64,000 nt of DNA, taken from the NCBI GenBank assembly GCA_036251935.1, contig CP133967.1, positions 1,187,488 to 1,251,487 of the forward strand, read 5' to 3'. Made by a program: the position numbers and the translations under genes. Shown here in pieces: positions 48,132 through 56,577 of the stretch. The DNA comes from Orbaceae bacterium lpD04 (GTDB taxonomy: Bacteria > Pseudomonadota > Gammaproteobacteria > Enterobacterales > Orbaceae). The notes below the pieces were generated by a model. The model did no database searches. It worked only from the letters and a program-made list of their open reading frames with translations, and was not told the DNA's origin. Each line of letters begins with the position of its first letter. Position 1 is the stretch's first letter.

Positions 48132-48899
48132 TTAGCTATTTCCACTAGACTGATTATTGTTATCTATTTGATTTTCATCTAACGTTGCACCATTATCTTT
48201 TTGTTCAATTTCAAATGATTTTTGTTCTTTGATTGCTTTTGCTTTACGTTCGATATCAAGTTCTTGATCAATGTATTTCATGTCAGGGTGAATAGAGTAA
48301 AGCAAGTCTCTATTCATATCACCTTGAATAGAGCAAACCAAATGAACTTGATTTTCATTAATAGGCTCTAAATAAAGCGATTTTTCTATAGTGTATAAAC
48401 GAGGTACTATACCGTCAATAATATAGGGATTGGGTTGCCAACCGCTATTTTTTGCTAAATTGTCGTATAATTTAGGGTTAGCGACATAACTTGCAACGTT
48501 ATACTGCTGCCATGGTAATTGTTTGAGTGATTGCCTGACACTGTCGACAGATCCATCGATAATAAAACCCCAATAATAATATTGACCTAAAAATGGTGTT
48601 TTGATAGCGATATTTTGGTAGGCGGTGATGGTTAATCCCCGATATAGAATTGGCTTTGTAAAGTAATTGGTATTACCTTCATTTTCAATAACGCTATTAA
48701 CAGGAATATAAGCGATATCATCTTGAGTAACAAGATCGGTAATTTCGTTGAAATCATTGGCATTGGTCTTTAATTGATAAAAGAAACTGTTATCGCAATT
48801 AGTAAATGCATCAATAACACTTTGTATATTGCCATTATTGGCGAAAGTAGAGTGTGATATCAATGCAGAAAACATTAGCAGGGAAACTCTTTTAATCAT
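48132..48899 (-). CDS. uncharacterised secreted protein with a charged C-terminal tail
   Basis: I do not recognise this 255-residue protein. It begins with a signal peptide (MIKRVSLLMFSALISHS, cleavage probably after TFA), followed by a domain with Cys residues in FTNCDNSFF and HLVCSIQG, and then a Lys/Glu/Gln-rich helix and an Asn-rich end. Upstream in-frame Met codons at 48914 and 48938 are alternatives. The stop is directly before the next secreted gene, so the two are translationally close. The two Cys may form a disulfide in the periplasm. No counterpart in E. coli comes to mind. Confidence 0.55.
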   Translation of the reverse strand: MIKRVSLLMFSALISHSTFANNGNIQSVIDAFTNCDNSFFYQLKTNANDFNEITDLVTQDDIAYIPVNSVIENEGNTNYFTKPILYRGLTITAYQNIAIKTPFLGQYYYWGFIIDGSVDSVRQSLKQLPWQQYNVASYVANPKLYDNLAKNSGWQPNPYIIDGIVPRLYTIEKSLYLEPINENQVHLVCSIQGDMNRDLLYSIHPDMKYIDQELDIERKAKAIKEQKSFEIEQKDNGATLDENQIDNNNQSSGNS

Positions 48900-49038
48900 G
48901 ACAAAAACCTTCATTAAATTTCCATTATATTTAAACATAGTTTAGCTACGGCTTAAGCTAACGAGAATGTATATTATTTAGTAAAACAATACTGTAAGGT
49001 AATGTAAATGTCAATGTTCAGGCAATAAAGGGGGGCGG

Positions 49039-49653
49039 TCATTTACGTGAAATGAAAATAACTAAGTCACCATTTTCAAATTGAATTGTTATGTCTTCAT
49101 TAATCGCATAATTACGCAGACTAGTTAGGCCGCCTAATTGCAAATCAGTATTATTTAATGGATATTTAAAGCCAGTGATGGTTAAATTACTCACTTTTGA
49201 TAAAGGAATTAGCGATATTGTTTTGCCTTTCATTTGATGTAAAACGGTTTTGCTTTTAGCAAAGAAAAAATAGCAATAGTTATCATAAAATGTCAGGTCG
49301 TAATGCATATAATATTGCATAGCGACAGATAAGTTACCTAAAAAATGGTCACTAGCATGACCGGATGCCCCATAGATATCAAATGCTTTGATCCCCTTAC
49401 TGGCTAGAAATAAGATTGATTTTTCAAAATCAGTTTTATTCTGATCTGGTGTATGAATAATTTCAATGGTTTTATTGATTGGTTGATGGCCTAAACTATC
49501 AAGATCGCCAATTATAAAATGAGGAATTATGTCAGTTTGCTGTAAATAGTTATGATAAGCACCATCAGTACAGGCAATATAACGATATTGCGTCAGGTCG
49601 GTTGGATAACGTTGAGGAGGCTCGCCATTTACAAAAAGTAGTACTTTTTCCAT
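49039..49653 (-). CDS. thiN: thiamine pyrophosphokinase
   Basis: Transfers pyrophosphate from ATP to thiamine, giving thiamine diphosphate. The family motifs are CTDGAYHNYL near 28, IIGDLDSLG near 47, the Mg-binding DQNKTDFEKS near 68 and GASGHASDHFLGNL near 94, followed by a C-terminal beta domain. 204 residues. E. coli phosphorylates thiamine by another route (ThiK/ThiL), so this gene points to uptake and direct use of thiamine. No thi or TPP-riboswitch sequence was seen next to it; it lies 22 bases... before the rimI stop region on the same strand, downstream of rimI. Confidence 0.9.
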   Translation of the reverse strand: MEKVLLFVNGEPPQRYPTDLTQYRYIACTDGAYHNYLQQTDIIPHFIIGDLDSLGHQPINKTIEIIHTPDQNKTDFEKSILFLASKGIKAFDIYGASGHASDHFLGNLSVAMQYYMHYDLTFYDNYCYFFFAKSKTVLHQMKGKTISLIPLSKVSNLTITGFKYPLNNTDLQLGGLTSLRNYAINEDITIQFENGDLVIFISRK

Positions 49654-49674
49654 TCTTGCTGTTTATCCGTTATT

Positions 49675-50121
49675 TTATAGTGAAATAGTATAGGCCATAA
49701 TAATGGCATCTTCATTGCCTTGTGCGGTAGGGTAATAATTTTTTCTAATCGTTATTTCGTTAAATCCCATTTGCTGATAAAGCGCAATTGCCGCTTGATT
49801 TGAAGCTCTTACTTCTAACCATAATGTATGAATATTTTGCTGCTCAAGTTCGTTAATTAATTGTGTTAACAACGTAGAGCCTAAACCTTGTTTTTGAAAA
49901 TCAGGATGAATGGCGATATTAAATAGCGTTGCTTCATCAATAACGACTTGGCAAATCAAAAAGCCGACTAGCTGATTATTTTGGCTGATTTTTTTATTTA
50001 GATAACGATCGCCTTGATTAGAGGTAAACGTCGCCTTACTCCAAGGAATAGGGTGGCAAAGCAATTCCACTTGATAAGCTTCATTTAAGTCGTTATTAGT
50101 GAGCGTTGAAATAGTTTTCAT
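49675..50121 (-). CDS. rimI: ribosomal protein S18-alanine N-acetyltransferase RimI
   Basis: A GNAT enzyme acetylating the N-terminal Ala of ribosomal protein S18. The acetyl-CoA site is in IHPDFQKQGLGSTLL near 77 and the family's LWLEVRASNQAAIALYQQMGF follows near 105 (given in part); a late Tyr-rich region includes RKNYYP. 148 residues, the same length as E. coli. The start lies inside the end of holD (26-base overlap), matching the E. coli holD-rimI pair. thiN follows after a 21-base gap. Confidence 0.94.
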   Translation of the reverse strand: MKTISTLTNNDLNEAYQVELLCHPIPWSKATFTSNQGDRYLNKKISQNNQLVGFLICQVVIDEATLFNIAIHPDFQKQGLGSTLLTQLINELEQQNIHTLWLEVRASNQAAIALYQQMGFNEITIRKNYYPTAQGNEDAIIMAYTISL

Positions 50122-50515
50122 ATTGACAAAGAGTGCGCCACAATTGGCGTTTTAAATTGGGTGATTGGGCTAACTCAGATAGCGTGGTTGTTTCAATTAT
50201 CGCTTTATCATTAAGCGTGTGTGCACTTTTCCAGCTATCAGGAATGTTTTCATTAATAAACCAAATTACATGATTCAATTGATTAAGTGGCATAAATAAT
50301 TGGGCCGGCGATAAAATCAAACAGTCTTCTTTTTTAACATTGATTGCTTTTAAAATATCATAAAAAATTTTATCGTCAGGCGCCGATTGGCTAACAATAA
50401 TAAGCCGAATATTATTTGCAATATTTATCGATGCTTCCCCTTTCATTACGGTGGGCTTACGTAATATATACTGGGTAATACCGAGCTGATTAAGATACCA
50501 ATCTTGATTGTTCAT
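50096..50515 (-). CDS. holD: DNA polymerase III psi subunit HolD
   Basis: The psi subunit links the clamp loader to chi and single-strand binding protein. The short N-terminal clamp-loader-binding peptide (RDWYLQQLGI-like QDWYLNQLGITQYILR) and the following core (IRLIIVS, DCLILSPAQL, HVIWFIN) fit E. coli HolD (137 residues; here 139). The family is fast evolving, but the place opposite rsmC and overlapping rimI is conserved, which makes the call firm. Confidence 0.92.
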   Translation of the reverse strand: MNNQDWYLNQLGITQYILRKPTVMKGEASINIANNIRLIIVSQSAPDDKIFYDILKAINVKKEDCLILSPAQLFMPLNQLNHVIWFINENIPDSWKSAHTLNDKAIIETTTLSELAQSPNLKRQLWRTLCQYENYFNAH

Positions 50516-50596
50516 AGGGTTTTATTAGTGATTATTGAAAGTTAATTGTATAATCTCTCCAATTTTTTTAAAAGGTTTTTATTTGAGGTCAAACAA

Positions 50597-51628
50597 ATGT
50601 CGGTATTAACACCATCAAGTCAAGTTCTACAGCGTCATGAAGCTCTATTTTCAGGAAAACACCTATTAGTTGCTGGTGATTTACATGATGATTATGTATT
50701 ACAGCTCAATACCGCCGATACCAAAGTGCACTGTAGCCAATTTCATATTTACTCAAATTTACAGGCTCGTTGTAAAAAATCTCATATTGAATTTGGATTA
50801 TTACCAACCGAATCTTGCTATGAAAATCGTGATACATTGATTTATTATTGGCCTAAAAATAAGTTAGAAGCCCAGTTCCAATTAGCCTGTTTATTAAATA
50901 ATTTGGCTAAAGGTTGTGATATTTTCATTATTGGCGAAAATACCACTGGGGTAAGAAGCGCTGAAAAATTATTAAGTGAATTTGGTTCAATTCAAAAAAT
51001 TGATACTGCAAGGCGTTGTAGCCTTTATCATTTTCATGCAGAGAGTCGCTTGGCATTTGAACTTGATGAGTGGTGGTCTCAATATGATCTACAACTTGAT
51101 GATATGACGTTACTCGTTTCAACGTTACCCAGCGTATTTAGCTATAAAACATTAGATGCAGGGAGTGATTTGCTATTAAATGCACTCGCTCAGCAAACGG
51201 ATTTAATTAAAGGCAGAGTACTTGATATTGGTTGTGGCTGTGGTGTGTTATCTCTTTTTGCTGCAAAAATTAACCCGGCCATTGAATTGATCTCAACTGA
51301 TGTAAGTGCGCCAGCGCTATTTGCAACATCAAAAAACCTAAAAGACAACCTTATTAATGCTGATGTTATTGCTAGTGATGTGTTTTCTAATGTTGAAGGT
51401 CGATTTGATTTAATTATATCAAATCCGCCATTTCATGATGGTAAAGAAACGAATTATAATGCTGCGGAAACGTTGATTAGAGAGAGCAAAAATCATCTTA
51501 AAATAAATGGCAAACTTTGTATTGTTGCAAATTCGTTTTTACCATATCCTAAATTACTTGCTGAGCAGTTTAAACATGTTGATGTTATTGCTCATACGAC
51601 TAAATTTAAAGTCTATTTGGCTTCGTAA
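50597..51628 (+). CDS. rsmC: 16S rRNA m2G1207 methyltransferase RsmC
   Basis: Methylates G1207 of 16S rRNA on the 30S subunit. The N-terminal degenerate methyltransferase-like domain has DTLIYYWPKNKLEAQFQL near 77 and the C-terminal catalytic domain has VLDIGCGCGVLSL near 207 and IISNPPFHDG with the catalytic NPPF at 276. I chose the ATG at 50597 (MSVLTPSSQVLQRHE), which has GAGG upstream and aligns with E. coli; 343 residues. Divergent from holD, as in E. coli. Confidence 0.95.
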   Translation: MSVLTPSSQVLQRHEALFSGKHLLVAGDLHDDYVLQLNTADTKVHCSQFHIYSNLQARCKKSHIEFGLLPTESCYENRDTLIYYWPKNKLEAQFQLACLLNNLAKGCDIFIIGENTTGVRSAEKLLSEFGSIQKIDTARRCSLYHFHAESRLAFELDEWWSQYDLQLDDMTLLVSTLPSVFSYKTLDAGSDLLLNALAQQTDLIKGRVLDIGCGCGVLSLFAAKINPAIELISTDVSAPALFATSKNLKDNLINADVIASDVFSNVEGRFDLIISNPPFHDGKETNYNAAETLIRESKNHLKINGKLCIVANSFLPYPKLLAEQFKHVDVIAHTTKFKVYLAS

Positions 51629-51675
51629 ATTTATGCTCATAAATAAAAAGCACTAAAGTCTTGTTATAATATAAG

Positions 51676-52563
51676 CTAATCACAGTTGGCATGTTGTTTT
51701 ATAAATTGATGCAGTTTGATTGCTTGACTTGATAATTGGTGCTCTTTTTTCTTTATTAAATAAACCGCTCTTTTTAGCGACAGATCTTTGAACGGTATAA
51801 TTGTGATACTGTCATGTTCAAATTGAAATAGCGTTAAGCCTGTTGTAATACTTATCCCTTGACCTGCTGCAACTAATCCCATCATCGTTGTAAGTTGCCT
51901 TACTTCAAGCACATAGCGGATATTATAAAGTTGCGTAAGTTGGTCGGTGAATAAGCGAATACTTGTTCCATTAGAGAAAGCAATAAATTTTTCCTCTTCC
52001 AAATCTTTTAGTTCAACTTGTTTTTTTTGGGTAAGTGGATGGTTTTTAGGGCAAATTAGATAAAAATCATCAGAAAAAAGCAATTCTGCTTGAATCTCTT
52101 TTAATGATGGCGTTCCGGCGGTAACTGCAATATCTGCAGTGTTATTAACGATTGCTTGTAAACATCTATCCCATTGAGTGTCGATGATATTAATTCGAAT
52201 ATGTGGATTTTCTGCACTAAATTTTGTAATCAATCGTGGTAGCCATTGTACAGCAAGAGAGGGCAGTACAGCTAACGTTACGCTGCCTTCTTCTCCTTGC
52301 GAATAAAGTTTAATTTCTTCAGTAATATTTTGGTAATGATGAGTAAATCGGTTGGCAAGCTCAACAAAATGTAAACCATTTGCGTTTAATTGAACTTTTC
52401 TAGTATCACGGTCAAATAAGCGGTAACCGACTTCTTGTTCTAATGATGCGATTAATGCACTAAATGCCGGTTGTGATAAACAAACTATTTCAGATGCTCT
52501 CGTAAAGTTTCCAGCTTCAGCCAATGCCAAAAATGCTCGCATTTGGCGGATGGAAATATTCAT
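51676..52563 (-). CDS. LysR-family transcriptional regulator
   Basis: A 295-residue LysR regulator: winged helix-turn-helix at 1-62 (FLALAEAGNFTRASEIVCLSQ) and a periplasmic-binding-like effector domain (about 90-290). Of two adjacent ATGs, the second (52563) has the better distance from GAGGAG. It is divergent from the CitMHS transporter and the AtuA pair across a 340-base gap containing several palindromes, the usual set-up for LysR control of the neighbouring operon. The inducer is unknown. Confidence 0.9.
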   Translation of the reverse strand: MNISIRQMRAFLALAEAGNFTRASEIVCLSQPAFSALIASLEQEVGYRLFDRDTRKVQLNANGLHFVELANRFTHHYQNITEEIKLYSQGEEGSVTLAVLPSLAVQWLPRLITKFSAENPHIRINIIDTQWDRCLQAIVNNTADIAVTAGTPSLKEIQAELLFSDDFYLICPKNHPLTQKKQVELKDLEEEKFIAFSNGTSIRLFTDQLTQLYNIRYVLEVRQLTTMMGLVAAGQGISITTGLTLFQFEHDSITIIPFKDLSLKRAVYLIKKKEHQLSSQAIKLHQFIKQHANCD

Positions 52564-52755
52564 CATTTACTCCTCAATATAAAGTTTTTAGATCTAGGGT
52601 AAGTCATAGGAATAGAGCAACTTTACCATACTTCGAATATTTTGAATTCAATAACAAATTTGATTTTTAATTTTTGTGATCAGGGTTGAGGAAAATTGTT
52701 TTAGATATTTTTAATGAAGTTAATTGTCTGATAATTAACATATTATTAATTTAAT

Positions 52756-52816
52756 GGTTATTTCAAATTTGAATAGTTTGATTTGAATAACCAATTAATT
52801 GTATTTCATTTGAAAT
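52756..52816. promoter_or_regulatory. inverted repeats, candidate LysR binding sites
   Basis: Within the divergent gap (52564-52906) a near-perfect inverted repeat GGTTATTTCAAAT...ATTTGAATAACC spans 52756-52792 with one extra base in the left arm. A perfect TTCAAATTTGAA lies inside it, and ATTTCA-TT-TGAAAT follows at 52803-52816. Both share the TTTCA/TGAAA core. Confidence 0.5.
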
Positions 52817-52906
52817 CTCAATTAGATTATTTGTTTTTCAAGTAATTATCAGCGTGTTTTTACTTAATATGGAGGCTAATAGATAAATTATAAAAAGGAG
52901 AATGCT

Positions 52907-54226
52907 ATGTTAGCTCTTATTGGGGTTTTGACGATTGCAGTATTACTTTATTGCATTATGTCAAAGCGTATGTCGCCGATTGTGGCGCTCATTATTATTC
53001 CAACTATCGGCGCTTTAGTTGCTGGATACGGACTGGAAACACCAAAATATATCGTATCTGGGATCACAAAGCTTGCACCAATGGCAGCAATGTTTGTATT
53101 TGCAATTACATTTTTTGGTGTAGTTACTGATGCGGGAATGTTTGATCCCATCATCAAACGCATTTTGCGATTTGTTGGTATTAATCCTATCCGAATTATT
53201 ATTGGAACCGGTATATTAGCGTTGATTGCCCATCTTGATGGTAATGGCGCGGTAACATTTTTAATTACTATTCCAACGATGTTACCGCTATTTGATAAGC
53301 TGGGAATGGATAAGCGTATGCTTATTGGTATTACGGCATTAAGTGCGGGCGTTAATTTTTTACCTTGGACTGGCCCTATGATTAGGGCGGCTAGTGCGCT
53401 AAATATTACAACTCATGATCTTTTTATTCCTCTTATCCCCGCACAAATTGTAGGCTTAGCATTTATGATTTTTATGGGATATTACTGGGGTAAAAAAGAA
53501 CAAAAGCGTTTAGGCTTAAATACCAATATAACCGCCTTAATGTTTGCTAAAGGTGAGTCATTGGTACATGAAAAAGCATTAACAGATGAAGAAAAAAAAC
53601 TTCGTCGGCCACATCTATTTTGGGTAAATATTTTATTAGTTATCGCAGTGCTTAGTACGATGGTATTTACCCGAATTTCCCCAACTGTTGCGTTTATGAT
53701 TGCACTTACTTTGGCATTAATGATTAATTATCCTAATGTTAAAATGCAATCAGAGCGAATTAATGCTCATGCTAAAGCAGCGCTTATGATGGCAAGTATA
53801 TTATTTGCTGCAGGTGCCTTTACTGGAATAATGGGTGGCTCAGGCATGTTAAAAGCTATGTCAGAAGCCGCAGTGCAATTTGTCCCTGAACATTTCGCAA
53901 GTCACGTTCCTTTTATTATCGGATTAATTTCAATGCCATTAAGCCTGGTTTTTGACCCTGACTCTTATTACTTTGGCATTATGCCTGTTGTTGCTCATAC
54001 CGTTGATATGTTAGGTGTGCCGTCTATTCAAGTTGCTCAAGCCTCTATTATGGGACAAATGACGACAGGCTTTCCTGTTAGCCCTTTAACTCCGGCCACA
54101 TTTTTACTGGTGAGTTTAGCTGGGGTTGATTTAGCTGATCATCAAAAATTTAGCATTCCTATTTTGTGGCTTGCTAGCATTATTATGACTTTTGCATGTG
54201 TTGCAACGGGTGTTTTTCCAATATAA
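52907..54226 (+). CDS. CitMHS-family citrate/organic-acid transporter
   Basis: A 439-residue transporter of about 11-12 spans in the CitMHS family, whose studied members import metal-citrate complexes with protons. The family blocks LIAHLDGNGAVTFLITIPTML near 108 (in part), GVNFLPWTGPMIRA near 148 and the C-terminal GQMTTGFPVSPLTPATFLLV near 385 are clear. AGGAG sits seven bases upstream of ATG. It is first in an operon with the AtuA pair, so its substrate is probably the acid those genes act on. That substrate need not be citrate. Confidence 0.85.
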   Translation: MLALIGVLTIAVLLYCIMSKRMSPIVALIIIPTIGALVAGYGLETPKYIVSGITKLAPMAAMFVFAITFFGVVTDAGMFDPIIKRILRFVGINPIRIIIGTGILALIAHLDGNGAVTFLITIPTMLPLFDKLGMDKRMLIGITALSAGVNFLPWTGPMIRAASALNITTHDLFIPLIPAQIVGLAFMIFMGYYWGKKEQKRLGLNTNITALMFAKGESLVHEKALTDEEKKLRRPHLFWVNILLVIAVLSTMVFTRISPTVAFMIALTLALMINYPNVKMQSERINAHAKAALMMASILFAAGAFTGIMGGSGMLKAMSEAAVQFVPEHFASHVPFIIGLISMPLSLVFDPDSYYFGIMPVVAHTVDMLGVPSIQVAQASIMGQMTTGFPVSPLTPATFLLVSLAGVDLADHQKFSIPILWLASIIMTFACVATGVFPI

Positions 54227-54253
54227 AAATCATTATTTTAGAGGCATTTTATT

Positions 54254-55591
54254 ATGAAAAAAATAAGAATTGGTTGTGGTGCTGGTTACGGTGGAGACAG
54301 AATAGAGCCGGCGGTCGAATTAGCGCAAAAAGGCGATATTGATTATTTAATTTTTGAGTGCTTAGCTGAAAGAACGATTGCGATCGGTCAAAAGCAAAAA
54401 AAACAAAATCCACAATCAGGTTTTAATGAATTTTTAGCTGCTCGAATGAAAGCGGTATTACCGATTTGTGCAGAAAAGAAAATTAAAATTGTAACAAATA
54501 TGGGATCGGCAAATCCTAAGGCCGCGGCAGAACTAACTCGTGATATAGCTAAAGAATTAGGATTATCTCACCTAAAAATTGCGATTGTTGAAGGTGATGA
54601 CGTTTATGATATTGTTGTTAATAATGACTTAAAATTAGATGAGATGGGCACTACTATTTCATTATCAGGAAAAAATATCATTTCTGCCAATGCTTACTTA
54701 GGGGCCGAGGCATTAGCTAAAGCACTTGAAAATGGCGCAGATATCGTTATCGCAGGGCGAGCGGCTGATCCCTCATTATTTTTATCAACCATGATGTTTG
54801 AATTTGGTTGGCAAAATGATGACTGGGATAAACTTGGTAAAGGGACGGCAATTGGGCATTTGCTTGAATGCGCTGGCCAAATAACGGGGGGGTATTTTGC
54901 CGATCCTAAATACCGTGATGTGCCTAACTTAGCAAAGCTCGGTTTTCCCATTGCTGAAGTAACGCAAGAGGGTGATGCGGTTATTACAAAAGTTTTAGAT
55001 GCTGGTGGATATGTGACTGTTGATACGTGTAAGCAACAATTACTTTATGAAATACACAAGCCAGATAGCTATATTACGCCTGATGTTGTTGCTGATTTCA
55101 GCGGTATAACATTTAAGCAAATTGGGAAAGATTGTGTTGAAGTAAGTGGTGCGAGTGGTAAACCTAGAACCAGCACATTAAAAGTCTCGGTTGGATATAG
55201 TGATGGTTTTATTGGTGAGGGTGAAATGAGTTATGCAGGTCCTGGCGCAGTAGAGCGAGCAAAGCTTGCATTAGATATTGTTAAAGAAAGGCTAAATATT
55301 TGTCATATCTTGCCGCAAGAAATTCGTTTTGACTTAATTGGTATCAATTCATTACATGGCGAACGACTTTCCAAAGATAGTGCTCCTTATGAGGTTAGAG
55401 CCCGCGTTGCGGCAAGATTCGCAAGTAAAAATGAGGCTACTTTTATTGGTAATGAAGTTGAAACGCTTTACACGAATGGCCCTGCTGGTGGCGGTGGTGC
55501 CTTTAAGTCAGTTAAAGAAGTTGTTGCGATGGATTCAACTTTACTTGATCGTAATTTAGTCAAAACTAATATTAGTTATTTGGAGGTATAA
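54254..55591 (+). CDS. acyclic terpene utilisation AtuA-family protein (DUF1446)
   Basis: A 445-residue DUF1446 protein. Typical blocks are IGCGAGYGGDRIEPAVELA at the start (in part), CLAERTIAIGQ, IVTNMGSANPKAAAE near 77, VIAGRAADPSLF near 170, ECAGQITGGYFADP near 205 and the late GPAGGGGAFKSVKE. AtuA is required for acyclic terpene breakdown in Pseudomonas, but its reaction is not settled. In many genomes a small ferredoxin-fold domain is fused at its C-terminus; here that domain is a separate gene beginning three bases later. No acyl-CoA carboxylase is near, so terpene breakdown is not indicated. Confidence 0.85.
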   Translation: MKKIRIGCGAGYGGDRIEPAVELAQKGDIDYLIFECLAERTIAIGQKQKKQNPQSGFNEFLAARMKAVLPICAEKKIKIVTNMGSANPKAAAELTRDIAKELGLSHLKIAIVEGDDVYDIVVNNDLKLDEMGTTISLSGKNIISANAYLGAEALAKALENGADIVIAGRAADPSLFLSTMMFEFGWQNDDWDKLGKGTAIGHLLECAGQITGGYFADPKYRDVPNLAKLGFPIAEVTQEGDAVITKVLDAGGYVTVDTCKQQLLYEIHKPDSYITPDVVADFSGITFKQIGKDCVEVSGASGKPRTSTLKVSVGYSDGFIGEGEMSYAGPGAVERAKLALDIVKERLNICHILPQEIRFDLIGINSLHGERLSKDSAPYEVRARVAARFASKNEATFIGNEVETLYTNGPAGGGGAFKSVKEVVAMDSTLLDRNLVKTNISYLEV

Positions 55592-55593
55592 AA

Positions 55594-55893
55594 ATGAAAC
55601 TTCGTGAAATTGCACATTCTCGTACTGGCGATAAAGGTAATATCTCTAATATTTCTGTTATTGCCTATGATATCGATGATTATGAAACAATAAAGAAGTC
55701 AATAACAGCTGAAAAAGTTAAAATGTATTTTGCCGATATTGTAAAAGGTGAAGTGATCCGTTATGAACTACCTAACTTAGGTGCATTAAATTTTGTGATG
55801 CACAGTGCTTTAGGTGGCGGGGTTACACGGACATTGAGCCATGATATGCATGGTAAAGGACTGAGCGCTGCTTTGATGAATATGGATATTTAA
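55594..55893 (+). CDS. AtuA-like ferredoxin-fold protein
   Basis: A 99-residue protein matching the C-terminal domain of fused AtuA proteins: LREIAHSRTGDKGNISN at the start, VIRYELPNLGALNFVMHSALGGG near 50-72 (in part) and a HGKGLSAALMNMDI end. It starts two bases after the atuA-type stop with a GGAGGT ribosome binding site, so the two products probably act as one complex. The function is unknown beyond that. Confidence 0.85.
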   Translation: MKLREIAHSRTGDKGNISNISVIAYDIDDYETIKKSITAEKVKMYFADIVKGEVIRYELPNLGALNFVMHSALGGGVTRTLSHDMHGKGLSAALMNMDI

Positions 55894-55924
55894 AATTAAT
55901 GCTTTATGATCCATATATAATGCC

Positions 55925-55949
55925 AGCCCGTTTATGCGGGCTTTTTTTA
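55925..55949 (+). terminator. terminator of the CitMHS-AtuA operon
   Basis: AGCCCG (55925-55930) and CGGGCT (55937-55942) form a GC stem followed by a run of T. Confidence 0.85.
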
Positions 55950-55960
55950 TGAGAAAAAAG

Positions 55961-55989
55961 TTGACAAATTATTCTTGAAAAGGTATAAA
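55961..55989 (+). promoter_or_regulatory. strong sigma-70 promoter of mgtA leader
   Basis: TTGACA at 55961-55966 and TATAAA at 55984-55989 are exactly 17 bases apart. The transcript should begin near 55996, giving about 580 bases of leader before mgtA. Confidence 0.8.
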
Positions 55990-56097
55990 AACCGCGCCTA
56001 ATAAACTTTTTTCACTTTATCTAAAACGTATATCCGATAAAGGTGTTTGAAAGAAGTAAATAGAAATAGGTATTTGAGTTTAATTTATAGGAGCTAT

Positions 56098-56181
56098 ATG
56101 AATACTCAATCCGGTCCCCCCAGTTTAACGGGGATATACTTTTATACTATTGATTGTCGGTTAACGAATCTGTCTAATTAA
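56098..56181 (+). CDS. 27-residue leader peptide upstream of mgtA
   Basis: ATG at 56098 with AGGAG four bases upstream opens 27 codons ending TAA at 56179-56181. The peptide starts MNTQSGPPSLTGIYFYTID and has a Pro-Pro pair at codons 7-8, a feature of ribosome-stalling leader peptides. It lies about 100 bases into the long mgtA leader. In Salmonella the unrelated proline-rich MgtL leader controls mgtA in response to Mg2+ and proline; a similar role here is inference. This is too short for similarity alone. Confidence 0.55.
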   Translation: MNTQSGPPSLTGIYFYTIDCRLTNLSN

Positions 56182-56187
56182 TTTTAC

Positions 56188-56243
56188 GGTTCACAACCGA
56201 TAATGAATAAAATCGGTTCATGGTGAACGATATGCAATTTTTT
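56188..56243 (+). promoter_or_regulatory. candidate attenuator in the mgtA leader
   Basis: GTTCAC (56189-56194) and GTTCA (56216-56220) can each pair with the same GTGAAC (56223-56228). The second pairing forms a hairpin with flanking base pairs, followed at 56238-56243 by a run of six T. The first pairing, or a local CGGTT-CAC-AACCG hairpin, competes. The order leader peptide, alternative stems, T-run is that of a transcription attenuator. The rest of the leader to 56577 has another 11-bp stem (56525-56535/56542-56552) close to the mgtA start. Confidence 0.4.
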
Positions 56244-56577
56244 ATTACTAACAGCTATCACACTTGCTTCATTCCTCAGTGTATTAAACCTTGTTTAATA
56301 TCAAATACATTATTCCTTTCTGATAAATATTTAGAACCACCCAGTTATTTCTAACCTATATCGTTAATTCACTCGTATGCGTGTTTTGATTGAGTAAAGT
56401 GATTTTACTTAATTCACGTTATATTTTGTATTATCAAATTATTAGCTAAATTTATTTGGTCTATGAAATTAATTTTATGCTTGCCATTTGGACGGTTAAC
56501 TGTCGTCTTAAATTAGCTAAGTAATTTGTTATTTAGATAGTTAAATAGCAAAATTATATAAATTTTAGGTATAAGTT

